Source: Dermanyssus gallinae (Eukaryota; Arthropoda; Arachnida; Mesostigmata; Dermanyssidae). Taken from it: DNA of 64,000 nucleotides. The stretch is taken from assembly GCA_003439945.1 (NCBI GenBank), contig QVRM01002224.1, positions 124,001 through 188,000 of the forward strand, read 5' to 3'. Positions within the stretch are counted from its first letter, which is position 1. Each line of letters starts with the position of its first letter. The position numbers and the translations under genes are program-made. The notes beneath the pieces were generated by a model. That model was not told where the DNA came from. It ran no database searches and saw only the letters and a list, made by a program, of their open reading frames with translations. Shown here piece by piece: positions 55,797 through 64,000 of this stretch.

Positions 55797-55811
55797 GATT
55801 ACGAAACCCTA

Positions 55812-58199
55812 CACTAATAGTGATAAGAGTCGTTGTGATGACGAGAACGAACGCTGTGCGTTCATGTGTGTCGCGTTACAATGATGTCCGTTTTGCAAAT
55901 CGGCTGAAGGTTCGATTCGATAACACGGGGGTCAGTCATGACCAAAGGCAAGCTGTCTATGGCCTGATAACGATGAAAATGACGAGGAGATTATGACGAT
56001 TATCGCTGTTATGGGTTTCGTTGACTCCATGCCGTCCTCCTGCAAGATAAACGGTTCATCTTTGGCGTAGGCTACTCGTGCATATCGCTTTCTCGACCTA
56101 CGCGACCCGACTACATGGCATGTAAAAAACACAATATAATTGAACTGTTGTTTACACAATGCTTAAATATAGCCATTATGAGGTTGGCCACTGGAGATAA
56201 AAATATCAGTTTTTAGGGAACTCAGTACGGTCATGTGAGAGGTGGCTGGCTTTGAGATCCTGAAACTTGTGCATATAGTAATTATTGGTGGAAAGGGTAA
56301 GGGTTTCTTGTCTATAAGAGTCTAATTCCGCGGACTGCCAAGGGGTGCAGAGGCTTTCAGTTTTTGGAAAGTGCTCGAGCGGACCGCACTGAAAGTAGTG
56401 GCCTGACAGGATTGAGTTACACCCTTAACGAGAGGCTAAGCTTTACTTGTAAGGGCATACTAGTATTTATTGTAGTTCGGGGTGCTAAAGATTCTCATTC
56501 AATTTACGCGACAGGACATCTTCGTCTAGGGAGAGAAGGTTTTATGTTAAGGTTGCCTTAAAGAAAATTGCCCCCTTATTTAGGTATCCAATGCTTCACG
56601 ACGTTGCTGCTCAATTTTTAGGCATCCATATGGTTAAGGGATTAAGAGTCGACGAATGAGTCAGCGCTACTTTAATGGTTAGAGTGACCCAGGGCCAGAA
56701 TGGTTACAACCTTTCTACACTGGATCGATCGTACGATCGCTTGGATATATTCATCTACAGAACACTATCAGTAGGACTCTTTTGTTTAGAAAAAGTCACG
56801 CATGAAAACGGTTATGTACCCGCCTTGATGTCGCGTCAGGTGTTGTAAATGGCATGAACGTTGGGCGTAACGTCATTGACGTCATGCCCAAGGAGTTCGG
56901 AGAATTTTTCTAGTACACATATATAGTTTGTGTTGATCTGGAAAAGCATAGGTGTTTGAAGCTGCAATATTTAAATGTTGAGCAACTTTCGGGCAGACAC
57001 TTTTTAGAGCGTTTGATTAAAATTTCGATTAAGAGCTAGTGACTGGTAGTGTGGTAATGACAAGAGAGGGCTTCTACAATAGAACGCGTCGATTTGCTCA
57101 TAGACCCCGCCGCAAGCTACCGATCAAAGTACGCTTAATTTATTGTTGTCAGTTACCGCTAGTTATCTATAACTGTGCCCATATTGAGTGAGGCTCAAAA
57201 TGACTCAGCTTTATTCTCTTTATTCTCATGCTCAGTAGCTTCGATGTTATTTACTTTGATTAAATCCTCTTTTAAAACAGTTTCATATGCCCAGTTGTTC
57301 GCTCGTTTGCCAAAATGAGGCGTTGGAGAGAAAATGATTGCTTGGATGCGTGGCTACCGAACATTTTGGATACGAGAATACGGGCAAACGCATGTTTCTC
57401 TAGCATTGGCTACGCTACTTCACGCTTACCCTCAAGGGACTATGTAAAGTTGTTTATCTTATATGTCGAACCGGACAAATATGTAATGTCTCCTATGATA
57501 ATATACAAGCTACACGTAGATAACATTAAGATCTACGGAAAACTGTAAATTTTACAGAGCAGACGAAAGACTTTGCTCTAATCTGTCAGTTTATAGATGC
57601 GCCGTCCTTCATTTTGAACATAATAATGTAGGCCAAAGCTTCATCGCTGACGGCCATCTTTCAGCAAAATTATTAACATTACAACAAATTGGCTGGCTAA
57701 ACAACGTGATATCAAATTAAACATGTTCAGAATCATAGATACTGCAAAAAGGAGGAGAGAAGCTCGTACAAAGACTCGTTGCTACTTAACGGGTTGTTAG
57801 CAACATGGGTTCCTGAGCGAGTTACTCGATTTTTGCATTCATAATATCCGTAACATGCAATTAATTTTTGAATAAAGCACTTCATCATCATTACAAGTAT
57901 CATAATCATCATATTTTTAGCTGATTGTATTTCTTATATTTTTAGTGTATTCTTACATCATGTTTCGATAATGTTACACAATTCAAATTGCATGTGTTTG
58001 TTGAGTCTCAAAAATGACATTCGTTTTCTTTTCGAACATATATAAAATATTTTGTACATGCAGCTCGAACATATATAGAATATTTATTATCCGGAATTAT
58101 ATAGTATATGCATTATCCGGAAAATATCATGGATCCAACAACCAAACCGACAATAATATTTGGTACAAATGAGGTCGGGATACGTATAGCAACACTTAT
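55812..58199. other. no gene recognised
   Basis: Unassigned sequence. 55840-55930 has a weak tRNA-B-box-like GGTTCGATTCG that may be a very old SINE. Frames at 55793-55996, 56364-56561 and 57315-57548 lack motifs. Confidence 0.35.
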
Positions 58200-60560
58200 T
58201 ACAAGGTTAGTATAGTTTCTGGTGAAACAGGTGAGAAACCCGAGAAAAGCGGGTGAAAACGTGGCGCTGCTCGGAGAGCGGTTTCAACCATGCATTCTTC
58301 AATACTGTCGGCGTCCTGTAGAACGCTTCTGATACTTGTCTCATATACTGCTCAGAACCTCCACGGAACTCTTGCAGTAAAGGCATAATTTGGCGTAAAA
58401 GACGGTACACAAGATCACCGATGAACGGCGTCGTCTTCAACAGATTATAGGATATCCTATTCTTTGCGCTTCTAGGGAGGTCCTGAACTCTTTTAGGGAG
58501 ATGGCCTTCACCGTGTCGAGAGCAATAAGCTGCCGGTATAGGTTTTCCTAAATGAGTGTAATAACATATGAGCCATCAAGGCGACCTTCAGGTTGAACAG
58601 CATTAGGGCTATCTGAGATTTACTGCGAGCTTCTGTGACGCCAAGATTGAGTTTATAGCGACAATGCTGCTATTAACTCGCTGAGGTATGTGGGAGGCAA
58701 GTGATGTGCAGCTTGGCGTTTGCTTACAACCTAGACAAGTGAAATTCAAAATAAATTCTACAAGGGCGCCACACACACACACAAGCTAAGCTCGTCACTC
58801 ATCGTGGCCCCCGCGAAACTCAACTTCACTGTTTTGCGTTTGACACGTTACTCGTTAACCTATTGTGCTCGCTAAATGTATCTTCAGACAACTTGTTAGA
58901 TCTATGAACACTACTATACACCATGAGGTCATCGACATAAGGATTTAAACGAACGCAAGACTAGTGATTATGGATGAAGCCTGGAGGATCACTTAATAAC
59001 ACTTAGAATGGTTAGGGGCTAAGATTATAACCTTGGGAGTGGCCGGAAATTTGCAGAAAGGGCAGAAAGGTTTCTAATGCCGTGATCTAGGAAAGCTAGC
59101 AGTACTTGCAAAACTCGTGGGCTCACAGCGGCTACCTTCATGACGATCTCCCTGGTACAGTATCAAACGCCGCTTTTTAGTCTACAAATACAGCGTACAA
59201 GGCTTAGTGCTTAATGGTGACCGAGCGTCTAAAAGCTCCTGGGATGCGGTCATCGTCGAACGTCTTGCACGAACTCCAGGCTGTTCTCGAGGAATGATTC
59301 CTCGAGTGTCTCGAGATAATAATATCTAGTAGAAACAGCTTTTTTGCAATGCTTCGCCAGAAGGATTAACATAGCTGGTCGCCTGCGCCTGAGATAACAA
59401 GCGTATCAACCAGGCGACTGAAATGTTTGCCTGTCTGAGTGAGGCAATAGGAGGACTGCCGCCTTTACGTGTTCATTCCGAACCAGGTCAGCTCGAGGGC
59501 CTTCGTATTTTTCCATTGCACAATCGCACTTTGAACTTTCATAAAAGAGAATAAAGCATCTGTCTGTTAGTAGTAATAACAAAGTGTTCGTCCAGTAATT
59601 CACGCGACACCGGGACAATTCCCAAGAGCGCTATCTGTTGCTGTAAATGGGTCAACAAGGTGTCGGCGCAGACGGTCGGACATAGCTAAATTTCTAGAGG
59701 ATGTTAAGTTCTTTCTAAGGGCATAGTGAGGCTCAAATCTAGCCCTTATAGCCATGCCATTTTTACGCTCGTTGGCGAACGAGATTTCCTTGAAGTCTGA
59801 CAGCTGTCGACATAAGCGACGGTATCTACAGTCAAAGTTTCTCATGGCTCTAGCAAGATAGCAATATGAGTCGAACTACTCCGGTAATCGGTGTCCTCTT
59901 ATTGCGCCTTATTGTGGACACCAGCAGCATGACATCTCCAGCAGGTGGTTGGAGTGCCATGCGTAAAGCCCCAGGCGTCACCTCTTTACGTCGATACGTT
60001 TAGCCGAGCTCCTGGCGCTTCAGTATACCAGTTCTCTCACAACTGCATTTTACTGTAACACTTCAGTATACTGGTACATTCTTTTAGCATCCAGTAATTA
60101 CGAAGCCATTTACTCGTCCACCACATTCGACTTCTCCTTCAGGGCCTGAGTAGGCGGATATATCAATAATGGAGGACCCGCTCTTCTGTGAATGATCTTC
60201 ACGTTCACCGCCATCAGAGTAAAACGTTGGCGGTGACGGAGTAGTGGACGGAAAATCCGTACTCCTCTACTCTACATCTCAATAAAAGCTCATTAGAAGG
60301 TGCTGAGGACGATGGTGTTGCTTTCGATCAGTAGGAGACTCGCCCGTTTAAGACGGGGCCCGACCGGGAAAGACACTACTCCAAATGGCCGACCATGCGA
60401 GGGCCATATAGCTAGGCAGTGGTGCAAGTAGTATCCGTTAACATCAAAACGCTCTGTTAGCAAGACCCTATCGTAAACTAACGACGTCGCTGTTTGAGAC
60501 GACCTTAAGCACTGTTCGTGTCCCCGCAATTCCTCTACCACACCCTCCATTTAGCGGCCG
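58200..60560 (-). pseudogene. decayed APE-type LINE, minus strand
   Basis: Reading the minus strand from 60560 down: an endonuclease-like frame (60293-60550) with YYLHHCLAIWPSHGRPFGVV then a strand-like VGPRLKRASLLLIESNT. Further down, basic frames without motif (59600-59845, 59406-59618). At about 59210-59160 comes ALYAVFVD*KAAFDTVPGR, which is RT motif A. Near 58960-58920 comes LNPYVDDLMVYSS, which is RT motif C. The frame at 58207-58550, with SYNLLKTTPFIGDLVYRLLR, may be the C-terminal region. Frameshifts and stops are frequent throughout. Order and spacing fit a single element of about 2.4 kb, with gaps. Clade not resolved. Confidence 0.6.
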
Positions 60561-60564
60561 GCCT

Positions 60565-60717
60565 CTGGAATGATTTGACAGGCAGTTGCGGTTGAACCAG
60601 TAGTAGCGTCGCGTCGATTTTTATGGTTGTTCATCTTGACCTCGGTTGCCTCCTTGAACCCCTTTTCTTTCAACTGTGCTGACCTCTGTTTTTTCTCAGC
60701 TTTTTGTAATATCTTTC
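60565..60717. other. no feature recognised
   Basis: Short spacer between the LINE relic and the SINE. Confidence 0.4.
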
Positions 60718-60932
60718 CACCGAGCAAGATGGCTTAGTGGCAAAAGCCTTTGCCTTGCATTCGGGAGGCCCGGGTTCGAGACCCAGACCGGCCACTCCTA
60801 AATTGGTTTTCATGGTGCCCAATTTAAACAAGGTGAATGCCGGAGTGGATTAAAAAATCGACCATGATCGAAAAAAAAACGAAGAGCAGAGATGTCTCAA
60901 TAAAAAAAAGATAGTGCATTACCATCCCCCAC
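60718..60932 (+). mobile_element. tRNA-derived SINE, family B, full length
   Basis: ACCGAGCAAGATGGCTTAGT (A box), GCCTTTGCCTTGCATTCGGG, B box GGGTTCGAGACCCA, then GACCGGCCACTCCTAAATTG, TGAATGCCGGAGTGGATTAA, and a tail with A-rich runs ending ACCATCCCCCAC. The head keeps a tRNA-like pol III promoter layout. The tail is shared with 52605-52728 and in part 33464-33660. Confidence 0.85.
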
Positions 60933-60956
60933 GTTAGAAAATAAAACTACAATTAC

Positions 60957-60990
60957 GTTTATTTCACTCAAATTGAGTATAATACACACA
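60957..60990 (+). repeat. terminal fragment of repeat U1
   Basis: GTTTATTTCACTCAAATTGA followed by GTATAA, as at 24276 and 1537. Nothing further matches. Confidence 0.4.
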
Positions 60991-60994
60991 AATA

Positions 60995-61618
60995 AAGAAT
61001 AATAAGTTCAAAAAGCAGCCACGTTGTGAGCCACAACCCGGCATCAGTACCCGAGGCTTCGCCATCATATGTCGTGGTCCTTAATAAGCATTGGTTTCTA
61101 GGCCTAGGTGAGAGGCTGATATACTCGTATGATCGAGCCTCTATCGCAAATCACGTTAAGGGCATTGTTGGTTGCCTTGCACTCTTTATAGAGAACTAGG
61201 TTGAATAAACGGTCAGCTTGGTTACCCCGGCATGCTAATATAACCACGAAGCAATACTTAGGCCTCGAACGAAAACAACAAATATAGTATTAAGGTTTTC
61301 TTCAACATTTTTCTTGGCTTTGTTTATCATTTTCAATCCCGTTTCGCAGATTCCTCACTGTGACTTTTAGGCAGCTGAACCCGCAACGGGCCTCTGATCT
61401 TTTTAAACAGGGGTGGCCAAAGGATAAAGCCCTTATCATTGTTGTTTGTTGACCTGGTGCAAGTAATGGTTATTGTATCGAGGCTTGCCCTGTGGTCTTA
61501 CTGGCCTTATCTGTGAGACCGTTTTTAGCTATGTTGGCCATTGTTTGCCGTAGCCGTCGTAATACCATTGAAATTTGCAGTAATTCTAATAACTGACATA
61601 ATGGCGGTTACCATATAT
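60995..61618. other. no gene recognised
   Basis: Unassigned sequence up to the Tc1-like element. Confidence 0.4.
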
Positions 61619-61619
61619 A

Positions 61620-61826
61620 TAAAGTGTGTTGCAAAAAATTAGCAACTCATGTTTTTTTGCGATAATTTCGGCTTGGTTTATTTGCATGGCTTGAAATTTT
61701 AAGCGCATGATGTACATGACGAAACATGAGTATAGTGTTGATTTCATTGCAGTCTCAAAATCGATTCATACAAAAAATAAAAAAGTGTGAAAAAACAGTG
61801 TTGCAAAATATTAGCAACAATAACAT
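61620..61826 (+). repeat. left terminal inverted repeat of the Tc1-like element
   Basis: About 207 bases that match the reverse complement of 63043-63246 with few differences, ending TTGCAAAATATTAGCAACAA. Confidence 0.9.
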
Positions 61827-61997
61827 GCTAACAACACAGCTCTTGTTTGTGAAGGATAGTCGATACTACAGCTGATATTCGATCCCAGGGATCAAATGTC
61901 AGGAATATTGTCTAGCTAAGTCAATCGTTATATAGCTGCAAAATATTCTACAGCTTAGTCGTTGTTCCGAACTAACGACGAATCTTATGTTTAAACC

Positions 61998-62979
61998 ATG
62001 GGTCGTACAAAGGATCTTTCGGATAACGAAAAGACAAGAATTGAGGCATATGCTGAGCTCGGTCATACAGTAACTGCTATAGCAACCAGATTAAGACGGC
62101 ATAAGAGCACCATCAGCAGGTTCTTACACCCTGGAGTGAACCAAAGGTCACAGTGGGCGTAAGCCAGTTTTGACTATTCGAGATCGGCGAAGAATCATAC
62201 AGTTGGCTACTCATGACCAAATGTCTTCTTCCAGGATCAGGACTACTTTGGGAGTGCCAGTGCACCGATCCACAGTGTACCGAGTGTTAAGTTCTGACAA
62301 AAACGTGCGATACGCAAAAAGGAAGCTTATGACTGCAACCGAAGCACATTGTCGCACGGCGTGAATTTTCACATAGATACCAAACTTGGGATAACGAGTG
62401 GAAAAACATCGTCTTCTCGGATGAAAAGAAATTTAATCTCGATGGCCCTGACGGCTGTCAGTACTATTGGCACGACTTACGGAAGGAACCTAAATGGTTT
62501 TCGAAACGTGTGGCCGGTGGTGGCTCTGTGAAATATTGGGGCGCGTTTGGATATAATGGGAAGTCTGATCTAGTCGAGATTGTGGGCCGAAACAATTCTG
62601 ACATGTACCAGCGCATTGTCGGTTCCCAGTTAAAGCCCACTTCAGAAGAATTGGGGGACCTGACGCAGTTTTTCAACAAGACAACGCCACGTTTCATACC
62701 TCGGCTAGCACTATAGCCTTTTTTCAAGAACAAGGAGTGCCACTTTTTGACTGGCCGGCATTAAGTCCAGACCTGAATCCTATTGAAAATCTTTGGGGAC
62801 ATTTGGTGAAGCAGATTTACGCAAATGGTCGACAATATAATCATTTGTCGGACCTCAAAGAAGCTGTCCAGCAAGCATGGACTAATATTCCACTTTCGTA
62901 CTTACAACAGCTCATTAACTCCATGAAAGACCGAGTTTACGATTTGATTCAGAAGAAGGGACGAAAAGCCCGTTTCTAG
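61998..62979 (+). pseudogene. Tc1-like transposase, DD34E, at least three frameshifts
   Basis: ATG at 61998 opens MGRTKDLSDNEKTRIEAYAE with a paired-like helix-turn-helix (TVTAIATRLRRHKSTISRFL), ended by TAA 62160-62162. The next frame (62155-62364) gives GRKPVLTIRDRRRIIQLA and the second DNA-binding subdomain. The third (62399 onward) gives WKNIVFSDEKKFNLDGPDG with the first catalytic D, and WGAFGYNGKSDLVEI. A return to the earlier frame at about 62656 gives VFQQDNATFH (second D) and LSPDLNPIENLWGHL (E). Between the second D and the E there are 34 residues, as in Tc1-family enzymes. The C-terminus ends at TAG 62977-62979. No intact protein can be made. Confidence 0.93.
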
Positions 62980-63042
62980 AATAAAATATGTAGTTTCAAA
63001 TGAGTCATACAGCCCTGCTAAATATTGAATACGCTGTAAGGC

Positions 63043-63241
63043 GCTATTGTTGCTAATATTTTGCAACACTGTTTTTTCACACTTTTTTATTTTTTGTATG
63101 AACCGATGTTGAGATTGCAATGAAATCAACACTATACTCACGTTTCGTCATGTACATCATGCGCTTAAAATTTCAATCCATTCAAATAAACCAAGCCGAA
63201 ATGATCACAAAAAAACATGAGTTGCTAATTTTTTGCAACAC

Positions 63242-63246
<5 letters not shown>
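63043..63246 (-). repeat. right terminal inverted repeat of the Tc1-like element
   Basis: Reverse complement of the left repeat, ending TTTTGCAACACACTTTA. Confidence 0.9.

Positions 63247-63290
<44 letters not shown>
63245..63290. repeat. (TA)n microsatellite flanking the Tc1-like element
   Basis: Uninterrupted TA repeat directly after the right inverted repeat. A short TATATATA also precedes the left repeat. Confidence 0.95.
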
Positions 63291-63294
63291 GGTG

Positions 63295-63639
63295 TCCAAA
63301 TTCAGAAGAAATAAAGAAACCTAGACGTCCGGGAAAATCTTTTACTTAGGGCTAACTATGTTTACCTAATGTTAGTAAGCCTAGCATAGCACGCTTAATA
63401 ATAGTAAACCTAAACAGCACGCATAATCGTGTAGCGTAGTTAGCGTTGAAATGTAATTAAGCAAAGAAGCGTGACCCATGGTTATTCAGTCATGACGTCA
63501 TGTGCTATAACTGCAAGCGGCAATGAGCTGAGAACGCTTAAAGCATGCTGCAAAGTTGGTCATAAACTCTGCTGACGCTGTGCCCATGTAACAAACGTCT
63601 GCGGAATTTTCACTTGGTTGCGCTTCAACTATTGTGCGC

Positions 63640-63642
<3 letters not shown>
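63295..63642. other. no gene recognised
   Basis: Unassigned sequence between two (TA)n tracts. Confidence 0.4.

Positions 63643-63708
<66 letters not shown>
63643..63708. repeat. (TA)n microsatellite, about 33 units
   Basis: Uninterrupted TA repeat. The remaining 290 bases to the window end carry no recognised feature. Confidence 0.97.
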
Positions 63709-63711
<3 letters not shown>

Positions 63712-64000
63712 CGAAGGGGAGGGTGGCTCCTTAAACGCTAAACGTTTTTTAAATAATAAAGGCCCGTTCACCTACTTCATCATCCCGTCCGATGCGGGTT
63801 GGATATTTTTTGAGGATTGCCTTATTCTGCGATTCTCAGGGATGGCATGCCTGGCGCTGCGTACGACACCGTCAAGAGACTGCTTCGATAAATATTTTGT
63901 TGCAGTGACTGGAGAAATAAAGATGAGGGAACTTTTCCAGAAGGATTAATACAACTTGCTCTAAAAACCGCCCTGACAATATTAGAATTAAAAATAGCTG

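Larger units (their letters stand above)
61620..63246 (+). mobile_element. Tc1-like DNA transposon, 1.63 kb, inactive
   Basis: Bounded by long inverted repeats, left 61620-61826 and right 63043-63246, beginning AAAGTGTGTTGCAAAAAATT at the left end and mirrored at the right. It lies in TATATA on both sides, consistent with the TA target of Tc1/mariner elements. The inverted repeats of about 205 bases are long for the superfamily. One transposase region lies between them, broken by frameshifts. Confidence 0.95.

Noticed and set aside
60718..60800. Functional tRNA gene in SINE family B head
   Set aside because: Followed by a conserved non-tRNA body and tail shared with other loci. Treated as a SINE head.

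Overview
This window looks like repeat-dense intergenic DNA from a metazoan nuclear genome, most probably an arthropod. The evidence is R1-like and restriction-like-endonuclease non-LTR retrotransposons, Tc1 and mariner DNA transposons, two tRNA-derived SINE families, and very abundant (TA)n, (GTT)n and (TAA)n microsatellites. There are no operons, ribosome binding sites or other prokaryotic signals. I could not identify any intact host gene. A few open stretches could be exons and are listed at low confidence.

Layout. 1-4 kb: the 5' end of a (TAA)n-associated retrotransposon copy, a tRNA-derived SINE and a fragment of an unclassified repeat. 4-16 kb: mostly unassigned sequence with minisatellites, (TA)n tracts, one pair of a new dispersed repeat (4.45 and 11.77 kb) and a decayed RT fragment at 13.4-13.9 kb. 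16.4-19.8 kb: a GC- and CpG-rich, trinucleotide-repeat-rich domain that could be a promoter or first-exon region. 20-27 kb: a LINE fragment, a 162-bp R1-like tail insertion with a perfect target-site duplication, a second unclassified repeat, and a truncated R1-like copy. 27.7-32.6 kb: the main R1-like retrotransposon, with a gag-pol fused reading frame. 33-36 kb: SINE, a 27-bp minisatellite and another R1-like 3' end. 36.4-44.8 kb: a cluster of five copies of one RLE-type retrotransposon family, embedded in and separated by (TAA)n/(TTA)n arrays, in both orientations. 45-53 kb: a complex (TA)n tract, unclassified repeats, two mariner relics on the minus strand, a perfect hairpin, and an R1-like tail on the minus strand. 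54-56 kb: a SINE nest in which two SINEs used the same target site. 58.2-60.6 kb: a decayed APE-type LINE on the minus strand. 60.7 kb: a SINE. 61.6-63.2 kb: a Tc1-like DD34E transposon with about 205-bp inverted repeats, inserted in (TA)n.

How the parts fit together. The R1-like family is present at least five times, and its 3' ends share a fold whose outer stem is maintained by compensatory changes, as expected for a structure read by the element's own reverse transcriptase. The RLE family appears to target (TAA)n: several copies start or end in that repeat, and two lie head-to-tail separated only by (AAT)7. Both families have decayed, but the most 3' RLE copy keeps a 300-codon open C-terminus. 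The strongest candidates for new biology are the (TAA)n-targeted RLE cluster, the endonuclease-deleted gag-pol fusion, the covarying 3' hairpin, and the unclassified repeat families.
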